Position numbers and translations under genes: made by a program
Source of the DNA: Isoetes taiwanensis
Lineage: Eukaryota > Streptophyta > Lycopodiopsida > Isoetales > Isoetaceae
DNA length: 64,000 nucleotides
Assembly (NCBI GenBank): GCA_021234155.1
Contig: JAJEKV010000099.1
Location: forward strand, 549,585-613,584
Reading direction: 5' to 3'
Shown: positions 1-12,600 of the stretch, in pieces
How positions within the stretch are numbered: the first letter of the stretch is position 1
How the letters are laid out: every line of letters starts with the position of its first letter
The notes under the pieces: model-generated
Databases searched by the model: none
What the model was told of the DNA's origin: nothing
The model's input: the letters and a program-made list of their open reading frames with translations, nothing else

Positions 1-1610
1 TTACAACAATGACATATGCAACATACTGCATGGACTATATCAGATAAAATAGAATGAATATCGCATTAGTTCATAAGGCCATGTCTAAGCATGAAGGCAC
101 CAATGTCCAAGGTTCTCTTCAATATCTAAGCTCTTGGTTACTTCCTCCACAGATGCATTTGAAGTGCTTGGTTCAACAACAACAGTCAATTGTCAATGCA
201 TATGTAAAAGCCGAATGGACACCTTTGGAGCCCAAAGATTATCCCGCGATTATCCAAGAGACCTAAAATATGGTACATATGCTCGGTAGACATTTGGTCG
301 CTTATTTCAGCCAATATCTGATTGTTTTTTAGAATGCTCAGAAGTTTTGATTGTATGTTGATAACAGGCTGCAAGTTATATTTGAAGATGTGGTCTGATA
401 TTTGTATGCTTTTCCATACTTGAATGCTTAAGAACGGGTAAGAAAAAAGAAAAAAGAAAAAAGTGTACCTGCATCCACTGTTTTATCTGCTTGCATTACG
501 CTAGTTTTTCAGGAGGTACTTGGCTTTTTTAGACTCCCTTGAAAATTTCGACTGGGTCTTCACTGGAGCAATTATAACACCAAAAAATTGATTTGGGCAC
601 TCAGCAAATAAATTTGGCCTTTGGAGCGCTTTAGAATCGGCCTCCTTGTCAGGAAACAAAATGCAAAAGCATTATTAATGCATCTGAAAACATCTTCGGC
701 CATGAAACAAAGGGGTTTCCAAGAAAAAACACAAGATTTACCATATACTAAACAAAAAAGATCCCTGACTACTGCATCATGCCAGTTAGGCGGTTCGAAC
801 AGCATCGACTGGCAACAGGGCTGACCGCCAGTTTACTGGCAACAGCCAGTTTTGAGCAGTCACCAGCATATCCTAGGCACATGCCGGCATATACTTGAAT
901 ATGCCACAAACCCACATAAGCAAGGGTTTGCCCCCTAGGGGCAACCCAAAAAATTTGAGACACCCCTTAATAATTGTCTATAGCCTTAGCCGACCTGGGG
1001 ACGAATTTTGTGCCAAAATCTCTATCAAATCTTTCATTGGATATTTTACTATATAGACAGCATGACATCCATATCCGCTTTGAATTGGCACGCAAAGTGA
1101 TCACATGATAGACGTGATTGAAGCAAGAAGCAATCCACAAATAGCAGAATATTCTACCTGCACTATGGCAAGAATGTATTCCCGCTGCTGTTCCAGCGAC
1201 CTCCATATTCCAAAGGGGGATCTTCTGTTTATTACATGTTCAGAGAACCTCTTAACCCATCTCGGATGCCCGCAGATCGTTTGCTGTGTCGTCTAATTTC
1301 TGGTAATTGTTCGCTTAATTAATTTTTTCCCCCTATTGGCTTGTTTTATGTATGAACCATTTCTCAACTGTATCCCTTGGCACTTGCAACAGCCCTGTTA
1401 TGGAAGTTGCTTATTGGTCCCCGATTATTACACATTGCCATTTTTCCGTCATCCAATGGACCCTGATGCTGTCTCTTAGCATGAACCTGGTAGACCTAGA
1501 AGAGTTGTTAAATGTCTTAAACTTGAAAGTTGGGGAATTGTTTTAATTTTTATGGGACTACATTGAGTATCTGTCTATTTGTTTCCCAGTAACGTTTGGT
1601 TGAAGGAGCC
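1..1610. other. Intergenic, no gene recognised
   Basis: No ORF here matches a family I know. Short open frames (for example 54-266 plus and 1105-1296 plus) show no domain and no splice context. A short GC palindrome around 928-950 (TTGCCCC, three bases, GGGGCAA) is the only visible structure. The last few hundred bases may hold the 5' flank of the transporter pseudogene that follows. Confidence 0.4.
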
Positions 1611-1615
1611 CAGAA

Positions 1616-3983
1616 ATGGAACATAAAAGCGAGAGCACGTCAAGTGTTGTTGCAAATGAAGAGACTGTGCAGCCTTTGCTAAATTGGTTTTGTCATCAAA
1701 CTGACAGTTTCTGCAGGTGTTGGTGGCTTATTGTTTGGATATGATACAGGTTAGTGCAAGAGTCTATGAACAGTTATATAACTAGTATAAGATCCACATT
1801 GTTTCTCATCATGTTGAATTTGTAGGCGTGATATCTGGTGCCCTTCTCTATATCCGACGACTTTGAATCTGTTGAACAAGCACAGTTTTGCAGGGCACAC
1901 ACTTCAACTATTTCTTACTACACCTGTGATTCAGGCAGTTGATTGTGGAAAGCCTTATGTACTTTTCTTTTTGTAGGGAAACAATAGTAAGCATGGCAAT
2001 TGCTGGAGCAATTGTTGGAGCAGCTTTGGAGGTCGGATGAATGATAAATTTGGGCAAACCTGCCATACTAGCAGCAGCAGACTTTGTGTTTGCTATTGGG
2101 GCACTTATGATGGCCTTGGCACCTGATCCGTATGTATTGATCTGTGGTCGATTCTTCGTGGGTTTAGGTGTTGGTGTGGCATCGATGACAGCCCCCTTTA
2201 CATTGCTGAAGCTTCACCCTAATAAAAATTCGTGGAGCATTAGTGAGCACTAATGTGCTTATGATAACTGGTGGCCAGTTTTTGTCGTATTTGGTCAATC
2301 TTGCCTTTGTTCAGGTATATGTAAACCCCAGGCCAAATGCTTCATTGGAAAATGAAGCTCTTCATAAACTCCTCTTCGTTGTCAAATAGATCTGGTATAC
2401 ATTCTCCTGTCCATATTTGCTAAAAATCAAGGGATTAATAACTTAAACCAATGCACTCTTTGTAGATAAGCAAAACCTGTATGTCACTTTTTCTTTATAA
2501 CTCCCAGGTTCCTGGAACGTGGCGTTGGATGCTTGGTGTGGCTGGAATTCCTGCAGTTTTACAAGCACTTTTGATGCTTTTTTTACCTGAATCGCCACGA
2601 TGGCTTTTCCGGCAGGTATTCTTCTTACTGGCAGTTCTCAGGTATGCCAGAATTCGTATTGAAATGTTGCTTGTCGATTAAGGATATTTATGTCTAGTTT
2701 GTCATTTTGAATAGGGCGGATAAAGGAAGCAGCCACAATTTTTAGAGAAGATATTTCCTTTGGAAGAAGCAAAGCAGGAATTGGAAGAGCTTCAGTCTTC
2801 AGTAGATGAATCGGAGGAGGGCTCAGTGCCAGTGAAGTTATGCGATTTGCTTGCATCAAAACAAATCAGTGCACTCGCGCACAGGAGTTGGTTTACAGGT
2901 GAAATTTGAATGTCTTTGTCAGGGAATAAGTATTGGGGCCTACAACTAACATGCTGTTAAATCCTACAGCTAACACATCTTTGAATACTACAGCTTATAT
3001 GTTAATGTTTTGTCTGATGCAGATATTTCAGCAACTTGGGGGCATTAACACTGTGATGTACTACAGTCCTATCATTGTGGAACTGGCTGGGTTTGCTTCA
3101 CATTATACTGCATTGCTCCTTTCTTTGGTAGTAGCAGGCATAAATGCAATTGGCAACGATTGCAGGCATAATTTGTATTGATCGTGTAGGTAGGAGAAAA
3201 GCTTGCAGCTTCTAGCTTATCTGGAGTGATTGTTGCTTTGGTAATATTATCTGGTGCTTTTTTTCTCACGCTAAGGATCGCCCGTTAGTTGATGTGGAAA
3301 GATCTCTTCAAAAACCTGAGCTTGCATGTCCAAGCCTAAGAAAACCATGATACCATGGAATTGCATGACATGCTTAGAGGCAAGCTGTGCATTTTTGTGC
3401 TGCTAAAAATGACCAGGTAGCATAAGTCTATTTTAGCAAATCTTCGGTCTTTTACTTCCCGACTAACAGAATGCTTTTTGTCTCATTCATGTAGATGTTA
3501 CCTGGAAGCTGTTTCATTACCAATTCAACAGCTTCTCAGTTTTTTGTGAATTATATGAGAGGCCCTGGTTTTCATAAGGTTGCCCAAGCCACTATGGATG
3601 GATGGCATTAGTCGGTTTGGCGTTGTATATAAGTGCATTTGCACCAGGAATGGGCCCTGTTCCATGGACTGTTAATTCAGAAATTTACCCACTAAAGTAC
3701 CGAGGACTTTGTGGAGGCATTGCAGCAACCGCAAACTGGATAGCAAATTTGCTAGTTGCTCAGACTTTTCTCTCTCTTACAGAAGCTATAGGCACTGGAA
3801 TGACCTTTTGCGTTGTTTGGAGTTGTTGCTGTATTTGCACTGATCTTTGTGTGGACTGTGGTACCAGAAACAAAAGGTTTGTCATTTGATGATGTTGAGA
3901 AAATCTGGGATGCAGAATGTAAATTACCATTAGGGCCAGGGGATCAAGAGAGCCTCAGAGCTCTTCTTATATCCAAGAAATGA
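1616..3983 (+). pseudogene. Inositol transporter (INT-type MFS sugar transporter), broken multi-exon gene
   Basis: Family members are 12-helix proton-coupled myo-inositol carriers of the tonoplast or plasma membrane. Recognisable pieces occur in the right order: an ATG at 1616; LTVSAGVGGLLFGYDTG ending at a GT donor (1749/1750); GVISGALLYIR after an AG acceptor at 1825; ETIVSMAIAGAIVGAA near 1978-2030; [17 protein letters not shown] near 2130-2190; [17 protein letters not shown] and [12 protein letters not shown] near 2513-2615; [18 protein letters not shown] near 3026-3077; [19 protein letters not shown] near 3650-3705; and [19 protein letters not shown] before the stop at 3981-3983. Introns are retained, so this is not a retrocopy. 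The frame is broken at least at about 1686, 1849, 2035, 2205-2225 and 3815, mostly by single-base changes. The long extracellular loop of plasma-membrane INTs is not evident and the C-terminal tail is short, which favours the INT1-like (tonoplast) branch. That is inference. Family assignment is secure, and the pseudogene status is likely unless the indels are sequencing errors. Confidence 0.85.
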
Positions 3984-5052
3984 AGAGCACTTATTTGACC
4001 ACTAGCTTGTAAACTACATGCAGCATGTGCTGGGTATAAAGGTTTTCTGGCATTGTAATCTGTCCATCGTTTAAAGCTATCATTTAGCTTGCATTTGCTT
4101 CAGTCTATTATGCAATATCTTATTGAAGTAGTTACCTCACCACCATCAGCAGATCGCAAATGGTAAAAAAAGTGCATGCCAGACCCGTTTCAAGCTTAAA
4201 CTCCTCTCCATCTTCACCTTATTTCATAGTAAGCCGTAGTCTATACCCCATTTGCAAGGCTTTACTATTGGCATTAGATTCACTTCCACCACATCTGTCT
4301 TCTCTCCTCAAACTGGATTCAACAGAAGAACTATGGTGGCTGAAGTTGCTACTACCATCGAAATTTGCTAAATGCTATCTAAAGGCTAAAAGGATCAACG
4401 CTAGAGCCATATATATCAAGCTGTTGAATCATTGTATCAAAGATCATCGTAATGGAGATAGGTTGCAATGAAGATATTTATTTTTACCTTATGATTTTAT
4501 TCTGCCTCCAGAAATTACGTCAGCATTCAACAGGTCAAAAGCTAGACATCGTCTCCAATTTGGGACATGATTTTTTCTTTGGCACTCATAGGTTCTTTAG
4601 AATGCATTGTACTCTACTTTTTGTCTACTAATGCGATTTTTGCTAAAATAAACAACTTAGGGTGATGGTTTCTGTAGAAGAAATGGGACGTTGTGGCTTT
4701 TGAAATACCTTGTGATTTAGCATGTAATGCAGAATGAGCTCCTGTCGTATAAACGGTCTTTGGAGCTCTATGATCTTTGGAAAAAGAAGCAAGCACTAGA
4801 AGAGGGATGGAAAGTCTTCATTAACCTATTTAAACTTACTAGTCAGCGATGGAAAGTCTTCATTAACCTATTTAAACTTACTAGTCCGTGAAGAGAGGTA
4901 CAAAAAGCGACTCTATAACACAAGCTCCAAAGCGTGTCGCTTGGAGGCCAAATCCCTGCATCCGAGTAAAATGGGATCTGACCCGTATTGTTATGGATCC
5001 CAAAAAGGATATTGGCTATAAACCAAGAACATAAACGAAAAAAGAGTTCTCC

Positions 5053-5058
<6 letters not shown>
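3984..5058. other. 3' flank of transporter pseudogene, no gene recognised
   Basis: This stretch probably contains the former 3' UTR. One 103-codon open frame (4160-4471, plus) has no recognisable domain. A perfect 42-bp tandem duplication lies at 4806-4888 (separate entry). The segment ends in a poly-T run. Confidence 0.4.
4806..4888. repeat. 42-bp tandem duplication
   Basis: The unit starting GATGGAAAGTCTTCATTAAC at 4806 is repeated exactly from 4848 (period 42) for about 39 bases. This is a simple recent duplication with no coding role seen. Confidence 0.85.

Positions 5059-5088
<30 letters not shown>
5059..5088 (-). mobile_element. Poly-T run: probable 3' tail of a minus-strand retroposon
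   Basis: About 30 consecutive T on the plus strand reads as a poly(A) tail on the minus strand. The inserted body would lie at higher coordinates (from 5089), but it has no coding sequence I recognise and its far end was not found. It could also be a simple homopolymer. Confidence 0.4.
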
Positions 5089-5090
<2 letters not shown>

Positions 5091-6095
5091 GCTCGAAGCA
5101 GGGAAGCACCACGGAAGAAGTGCCTGAAGGTACCAGAACTCTAATTTCACAGGTTAACTAATTTCTTCAGTCGTAGATTAAAAATTAAAGACATTCAACG
5201 GCAGAGAATAGAATAGAATAGAATAGTTTTTTAACGTCCACGGAGGAGAGAGTAAAACTAGAAGATGTGGCATGATAGGTGGATAGGCTAAAATTTCAGT
5301 AAGTGTTGTAGGGGAGGTTAGGCAAGCCTGCTAAAAATTTCCTGTAAAATACACTAAAAAATGAACTAATATATATTTTTTCTGGTAGCATCAAATACCA
5401 AATGACATTTTTACTGGTTACAAATGTTGCTATTTTCGAGCCCTGACATTGTTAAGGAGTCAGTATTGACGTCTCGCATAGACCAAATGGATTGTTTAAC
5501 TCCAGCACCGAAGTAGAACTAAGAGTAGTGGTATCTAGCCAGGATGACATTTAAATGAGTCCGTATAGTGAAATGTTTGCAGACAAACACTTTCACAAAT
5601 ACATGGGAGTTGGCTGTGAGAAATGTTAGTAGCAGGTGAGATAAGTTTCTTAATTGTTCAAGGTTGTCGTATTTATGTTCCTTCATTCATGAGAAGGAAT
5701 CATGACAGTGCCACCACATTGGCCCATTGAGAGCATCTAAACTGTTTATTATACACAGGATATACATGGTAAATGCCAAAACTCTTCCAGCCGGGTTTCG
5801 CAACAATGTGATTTGGTCCAAAGATTAAGTTACAAAGTTTCCTGGCCATTAGATGAAAAAGGTTAGAAGGCATTTTCGAAGGCAGCCATTGGATGAAAAA
5901 GGGTAAAAACGTTGGATTAAAAAGCGAAAAGGGTTCTAGTAGGGTTTTATTTAATTAAAGGAAAGGGAGGGATGGGCGGAAGCGGCAGCGGCTAGGGCGG
6001 TGGCAGACCGGAGGCTATCGCCGCCTCACCCTGCTTCCGGATCAGCATCGAGACTTGAAGCGACGATTTGGGGCTGGAGGCCAGACCAAGATGCA
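5089..6095. other. Unassigned, possible retroposon body
   Basis: No ORF of note. The text shifts from AT-rich to GC-rich at about 5960-6030. The segment near 5865-5895 (AAGGCATTTTCGAAGGCAG) resembles 6739-6757 just after the next A-tail, so these may be diverged flanks of the intervening insertion. Confidence 0.3.
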
Positions 6096-6099
6096 TTCT

Positions 6100-6731
6100 A
6101 ACGGGCAAGTAAGCTTCATCCGAAAGTGATAAAAATTATGCAAAGCATTTTGTTTTATTCTTACCCCTTTTTATCGGAAGGCAAAATTGTGTTTTAAGGA
6201 AAAGATCAGTACTCAAGGCACTTCGGCTCCTTAGTTTGTATGCAAATAGATTGCAAGGATTGGTTTCAGATTGATTAGCTGGCTAGGGTTACTATGTAGG
6301 GGGGAAGATATCTATACATCTTGCACCCGGGCGCTTGAGGGAGGAGTCCGGGCGGCCGGCATATATTTTGTCTAGCTTTCCGGGTTGACCGCTTATCCCG
6401 ACAATGCAAAGATTTGATTTGATTCAGTTTACAAGTGATTTACTTGTGTACGAGCCAAGAAAAACGGTAATCCATGAAGCGGTGGCGGCTTCTATGAAAG
6501 TGAGTGACAGTTGCTCTTCTTACATCGATTTGTTTTCTTTCTTTCACCCTTTTGTATTTTAGTAAGAATAAATAAATGCAGAAATAATTCCTACAAGATC
6601 CATGTGGGATCGTTATGTATGTTTATGTAATGCGTAAATACTTCCTATAAGATCCATGTGGGATCGTTGATGCAAATTCTTTCTATCATATGAATAAAAA
6701 GATGCCTGTTTCAAAAAAAAAAAAAAAAAAA
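6100..6731 (+). mobile_element. A-tailed retroposon-like insertion
   Basis: A segment without coding capacity ends in an A run at 6713-6731, directly after AATAAA-like sequence (near 6552 and 6692). Near the end a segment containing CAAGATCCATGTGGGATCG (about 6595-6613) recurs at about 6648-6667 with one difference. Similar sequence flanks it (about 5870 and 6740). A retroposed non-autonomous element or 3'-UTR retrocopy is likely. The family is unknown and the 5' boundary is a guess. Confidence 0.4.
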
Positions 6732-6889
6732 ATTGAAGGAAAGGCATTTTTGGAGGCAGAGACATCGGGCATTTTTGGACATCGGGCTGACGGGGATGGG
6801 CGAAACGGCGGAGATTAGGTAATGGGATGCAATTTCATTTGCGCAAGCAAAAAGGAAACATTTTGATAAGCCTCTCTCACTTCTTTGCC

Positions 6890-7560
6890 ATGCCACCACG
6901 ATTTGAGCTCAATTCCGATTTAGAGAGTGTTGTTCAATATTTGGGCCTTGTGGGCGGCAGAAGAAGCAAGACACAGAGGAGATTCTTGGAAATCGCATTT
7001 GATCATAAAGCATGGATCAAGAGAGTTGCAGCTCAAGTTGGGCTATCCGTGATATGGTGGATATGGCAAATGCTAATTTCTACACTTTCAGCTCATATAG
7101 GTTAGGGTTCATGGATCGGGCCGGACATAGACGCCTTTTATGAGTTGGGCTATGCTATGCCACCGGGGATCAACATTTTTCTGATTATTGAAAGATATGT
7201 TGAGCAAAACCGGAGGCTATCTGTCGATTGATGCAATTCAGTGCCCATGTTTCTGTCATGAAGTTTAAGTACAATGGGGTCTCCATAGATCTTATTTATG
7301 CTAATATTTTTATTGAAATACATTGTTCCGTAAGATCTAGACCTTTATAGCCCTTCTGTTTTGGAACGTTTGGATGAAGTTACAGTTAGGTGTATAAATG
7401 GCTCTAGGGTTACAGATCGTATTGCTAGCTTGGTGCCCAATATCGCATTTTGGGGTTACACTAAGAAGTGTAAAATATTGGGCTAAACAAAGGGAAGAGG
7501 AATATCATCGTTATGGAAATGTGCATGCGGTAGAAAGATTACGTCAATTGATTGATACGG
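6890..7560 (+). pseudogene. Nuclear poly(A) polymerase, N-terminal fragment
   Basis: The intact enzyme adds poly(A) to mRNA 3' ends in the nucleus. Matching pieces appear in family order: ELNSDLESVVQYLGLVG near 6904-6955; a decayed ANANFYTFSSYRLGF near 7066-7110, corresponding to the conserved A-N-A-x-I-x-T-F-G-S-Y-R-L-G-V segment before the catalytic Asp pair; HVSVMKFKYNGVSIDLIYA near 7243-7300, corresponding to the catalytic-strand region D-A-H-V-P-V-M-K-F-K-F-x-G-x-S-I-D-L-L-Y-A; and a decayed R-x-x-N-G-x-R-V-T-D-R segment near 7375-7435. Several frameshifts and stops occur between them. The part normally holding the first catalytic Asp pair is scrambled. No introns separate the pieces, which suggests a processed copy, but no A-tail follows because organelle-derived DNA starts near 7620. 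Family is confident; the processed origin is inference. Confidence 0.75.
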
Positions 7561-7627
7561 TGATACCACGAAAGTGAATATATGAAACAGAAATGACTCC
7601 TAATTTTAAGATAACCGATCCTTCAAA

Positions 7628-7835
7628 TCCGGTACATATATGATGTCCTTCCGGGAGCACCTTCTTCCCCACGCCGATATTCTTTGGATCGGGCTTCGCC
7701 CATTGTCCAAGATTCCCCATAACGCTGCCCCCGAGTGCGGGCAAATGGTCTCACCCCCGGTGTGGTTGATCATCCGAAAAGATCGCCTAAGCATCATTGG
7801 CTTTGGTCATCATTTACCTAACCAACTATCTAAAC
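7628..7835 (-). rRNA. Organelle-type 16S rRNA fragment (5' region), decayed nuclear copy
   Basis: Read on the plus strand this is antisense 16S: CATTGTCCAAGATTCCCCA, then a damaged form of the universal GCTGCCTCCCGTAGG site, then CCCGGTGTGGTTGATCATCC, then a decayed CATCATTGGCTTTGGT segment. Together these match the region around the classic 340-357 primer site and the stretch just 5' of it. Scattered substitutions and indels show a nonfunctional nuclear copy. I cannot tell plastid from mitochondrial origin. Plastid psbA sequence follows immediately. Confidence 0.7.
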
Positions 7836-7849
7836 ACCACGGGCTCATC

Positions 7850-8022
7850 GAACCATCTCTGGTGCCATCATCCCAACTTCTGCAGCTATCGGTTTACACT
7901 TCTACCCTATCTGGGAAGCCGCTTCCGTTGATGAATGGCTATACAATGGTGGTCCCTACGAACTAATCGTTCTTCACTTCCTACTTGGTGTAGCTTGCTA
8001 CATGGGTCGTGAATGGGAACTC
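7850..8022 (+). pseudogene. psbA: Plastid psbA fragment in nuclear DNA (NUPT)
   Basis: About 56 codons of photosystem II D1 remain open in one frame: [20 protein letters not shown], then [20 protein letters not shown], then [17 protein letters not shown]1 belongs to the thylakoid reaction centre and the gene normally sits in the plastid genome. Here only an internal piece remains, joined to 16S rRNA sequence upstream and cut off downstream, with a CACTA transposon starting at 8060. The unbroken frame suggests a transfer younger than the decayed 16S piece beside it. Third positions are often C. Confidence 0.92.
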
Positions 8023-9034
8023 TTGGGGATCAGCTACATGGCAAGCGTTGATCCTTGGGCACTATAAGAGGATTGGGGGTATAGTGTCAACCCTTGTGAC
8101 AAGCCATAGATCTAGTGACACTTTTGTGTCGAACGCTAATATCTTGACACAAAGTGCTTGTGTTGTGTCAAAATTGTGTCTAGTGCATAGCGTCAAAAAT
8201 TTCGTCAAAGGAATGATCTACTTTTTGTCAACTTTCTAGCGCAACTTAAGTAGGTTATTGCAACAACTTTTGAACAATATTATAACAAGGCTATGACGAT
8301 TTTTTTTTAGGACTTGTGACAAAATGTTATCCAAAATTTCATCTAATATTTCAACGGATTTTGGAGAGCATTTGTCAAATTTATATCGCAATTTGAGGGG
8401 GTTGTTGCAACAAAATATAAGCAATATTATAACTAAGTCACTACAATGTTTGCCTATTACTTTTATACATCATTAGAGATATAGTATTACACCAAGGAAT
8501 TACTTTGTCTAATTCAAGAATGATTTAGAGATCCAAGAACTAGTAGATGAAGGGGAGGTAATGGTGAAGGGTACTTGGCAATATTCATCGGATGACTACA
8601 TGGACCACAATGACTAGAATCATAAGTAACTATAGAAAATAATGAAAGATAAAATTGCACTTCGTAAAAGTTAATGGAAAGACCACAAATAGATGATAGA
8701 CTCACAATATTTATGCCGTGTTCGAGGTTATTTTCTTCATCAGGCTGCATAGGCCGACTGCGACATTCCATACTTTGCTTCATGATCCCGTCGAATGCAA
8801 TATGAACGACTTGTCTTGCCATTACTTTATTGCAGCAACAAACGCCTCGACGAATGTTAAGAACTTCCATCTAGTCTCGCCTAGCCCTTTGCCTATATCT
8901 TCGTCGGGAGGAGGATGATGACTTCGATGAAGGGGAGGTTGAAGAAGATGACCTGGCCACCTGGTGTGGCAAAAAATTGTTCCCACTGTTGTAGCTACTA
9001 GTCCTAGAGCTTGAGATTTCATTTGACATTTGAA

Positions 9035-9630
9035 ATGGATCTATGACACAAAACCTATGGTAAGAATATTGCCATATAAAATTTCAATTGACATTTAGAA
9101 ATGGATCTAGGGGCACAAACCATGGTAAAAATATTGACCCCAAAACAACCAAAAAGTAGAAAGCAACCTTTCATTTTACATTTGCAAATGTGATTTAGTG
9201 ACACAAGACCCATGCTACAAATATTGCCTAGAAAAAAAAATTGAAAGTAAAAAAGAAACATTTTATAATTCATATGAAATATTTCAATTGACATTTAGAA
9301 ATGAATCTAGTGATACCAACCAGGTAAAAATATTGATCCCAAAACAATCAAAAAGTAGAAAGCGACCTTTCATTTTATATTTGCAAATGGGATCTAGTGA
9401 CACAAGATCTATGCTATAAATATTGCCTAGAAAAAAAAATGAGAGTAGAAAAGAAACATTTCATAATTCATATAAAATTTTGAAATGGGTCTATTGTAAA
9501 ATATTCCCAAAAAAATCCAAAAGTTTTGCCCATGGTAAAATCGAAAGCAAAGAAGCAATGGGTCCATGGTAGAAATATTGGCCCCAAATTGCCCCCAAAA
9601 GAACCCTAAAACAAAACTCAATAGGGAAGA
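9035..9630. repeat. Tandem repeat inside the CACTA element, period about 200 bp
   Basis: The block beginning AATTGACATTTAGAAATG at about 9086 recurs at about 9285. Shared sub-blocks include AAAAAGTAGAAAGC, CCTTTCATTTTA and ATTGCCTAGAAAAAAAAA. Partial copies flank the two full ones (9030-9060 and 9440-9560). The motif CCATGGTAAAA recurs in it. This resembles the subterminal arrays of CACTA elements. Confidence 0.75.
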
Positions 9631-9687
9631 TTTTGCAGAAAAAAATGGGCGCGACTAAATCTTTACCAGTTTGGCGCCAGATCGAAC

Positions 9688-12600
9688 TTGATGGCCCAGT
9701 CTTGCCAATGCCTGGATCTTGTATATCTCTGCTGCTCTCGAGCTTCTATGACGACCTCGTTGCTCTGGAACTCGCCAGTTTGTGTATCGCTCTCAGGCTC
9801 TACAAGTAAATACAAATACGTTTTGCTTATTCCTGGGTTCTCGAGGTGTTTCCACTTATGTGATATAACCGTTGTTTTTATTTTTTATCTTTCAGTGTTT
9901 GCGAATGGATTTGACAAAGGCAAAGATGTAGCCACAGAGGCGTCCAATGCAGAATGATTGTCTAATTTCCTTGACAATGTTCCAGAGGATATCTTAAGTG
10001 CATTGATGACAGAGTTGGAAAATCAAGTACGAAGAACTCAGGAAGGGGATGATTCAAATGCATCCTTCAAGCCATCAATTAACGAACAGGAGACGAATAC
10101 TGGAAACAAAAAGAAGCAGAAAGAGAGGTAAGATGTAGTTTACCTAATTAATAGAACATTTTAGGCTGTTATTTAGTTTAATGCAGGATTGAGCAATTGC
10201 TTCACATAGTGGTTCAAATCCACTGATCCCAAATCCATATCATGATCTTTTTCTCTTATTTTCTTTTATCTTATATTTCTACAAGTATCTTCTGTCAGTA
10301 TTGCAAGACTGTTAAATAAGGATTCTCCTACAGTTTACCACTACCACCACTTGGCTCTGTTGCTTAGCTAGGCTAGGTTGCTACATGCTGTGGTAGGCTA
10401 ATTATTTTTTTTTTAGGTGTTCTGCTATGTGCGACAGTGCAGTGGCAAGGAGCTTGCTCATAAAATATTTTCTTAGAATGGAGATGGATGTAAGTGCTTT
10501 TAAATGATGTTGAGCATATGTAGGAACCAAAAGACTTTGGCAGGACATTTGTGTGGATGTCAACATATCTACAATTGGTTTTTCACCTATATGTAGCATG
10601 TATAACATGAATCAAAGGGAGTAAGCAATTGCATGCTGGAGCAAGATTACCTTAAAATCAGATGATATGCTCCTAAGACTTAAGCTTCCAGACAGGTTTG
10701 AGAGTTTGTCAGGTTGGTGTTTGCCTTGCAATGGACATTCCATTACATCCGAGTTAGGTAAGTCTCTCAGATTTGTTATCGCTTTAGAGTGTTTATATTT
10801 TTCTGTGATGGGCCTGCTGCTAATGGCGATGGTGGTAGATACTGCTTTAAATGATCAGAGTTTAGTGCATGACAGGATCTTGCTACGTTTATGCGATTGT
10901 TGCTATGAGAGGGTTGCAAATTGCCAATTCTAGATTAGTTCTTGTTGCAGGGGTCTGTTAACAGGTCGGCTAGGCTAATGCATGTCGTGGTAGGCTTATT
11001 AATTTTTTTGGTGTTCTGCTAGGACCACAGTGCAGTGGCAATGGGCTTGCTCATAAAATATTTTCTTAGTATGGAGATGGATGTAAGTGCTTTTAAATGA
11101 TGTTTAGGTTCTGCTAATGCAGATTATAGCTGCATGCAGACATATCAAAACAGGAAAGATGCAATGTTTTGATTAAAGTTTAATGTTTACCACTTTGTGG
11201 CAAGTCATAGAGCTTAGTCAAGAGCTGCTATTTTTTGTGTTTAACATTGAACCTGTTTTTGAGATGAACATTCATTTTATAGTAATAAACTGGTAAGACT
11301 TAGAAATGCATGTGCAGTACTCCAATGCATTTCATCCTTGAATCCGATCATGTGCTTTAGTTAGCTATAGCTATAAACAAACAGATAAGTGGCAAATAAG
11401 TCTGATGACTTCTATCACCGTCATTGTACTCAATACTGGCATGCTTACTGTACTTCTTTTAATTGTTCTTATTATTATAACATTGGGTTACTAGTTTCTC
11501 ATGGAAAGTCACTGTCCAGCTCTGGAGCCACTTCATGACATGAGTTGTCTGCATAGTCTTTTTTCACTATTGCAAATAGTACTAGTCTAAGGCATAACCC
11601 CTTGGCAAGACATGCATTATTATCTCCTTTTATGGTTGTACCTTTGAATCCTAGTCTCTCGTTCCTCTTTGCTATACTGTCCAACATTCTGATGATATGA
11701 CATGGTTTCAGAAATTTTAGAATGCAGGGAATCAGTAAAAAATGTTCCAAAATTGCATGCAGTTTCAGGATTGGGGGTCCATGCCCATAGAGGATTTGTT
11801 ATAGGAAATTATCCAAATCTGAGGTATGTAGATAGTGCACTTCTCTTTAAGGTTTTTAATTTCTGCTTTCTCTCACTTGTAGTTTTAAGCAATGAGTCTT
11901 GAATTTGAAAGTTTTGAGTCTTTGACTTCCGCATCGACTGATCTTTGGACATGGCGAATTCCAACAGAAGTTCCCAACTATATCAAGACTATTTTTTTGG
12001 ATAACTAGTGATGGCTTCATCTGCCATACATGGTAGTTAGATAAGATATACATTCATCACACAAAACACAGTCCGCAATAGGAGAATATGCAGATTTAAA
12101 TAGGCCAAGCAGCATGACCTAGTGTTCAACAGTCAGAATGGAGCTGCAAGTTATGCTCTTCAATCTGAAGAGCACTTTGTTCACACATGTTCCATGTATA
12201 TATGAGATAGCTCTCTTCCGCAAAGCTAATAGCCTATGCAGGCCAGTGGGGACCAGACCTGCATGCGAGGACCCTCTCCTACTTCCTGAAAAAAAAGTTA
12301 CAAATTGATGTGTTGTGCCTAATTTCCAGGGCAAAGGTGCAACTTTGGCCAAAATGATTCGATGTTGGACTCATAATTTTCTTCCAATTTTTGCTCATTC
12401 TTTGCCCCCTAAGCTTAACTGGCCATTCCCTTTATATCCAGCATGCCATAATGGGACCAACACATCAACCAATTCGTTGATGATCTGATCGTTATTCTAT
12501 AGCAGGTCTGTTTCTGTTTGTTTAATCACGTTGTGCAAGCATAAAGATTCAGTCATGTGTATTCTAGTTGACCAGATTTATGACCTTTTGTTAGCTCAAT

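Noticed and set aside
7640-7966. 108-codon plus-strand ORF
   Set aside because: It reads antisense 16S rRNA and then out-of-frame psbA; not a protein gene.
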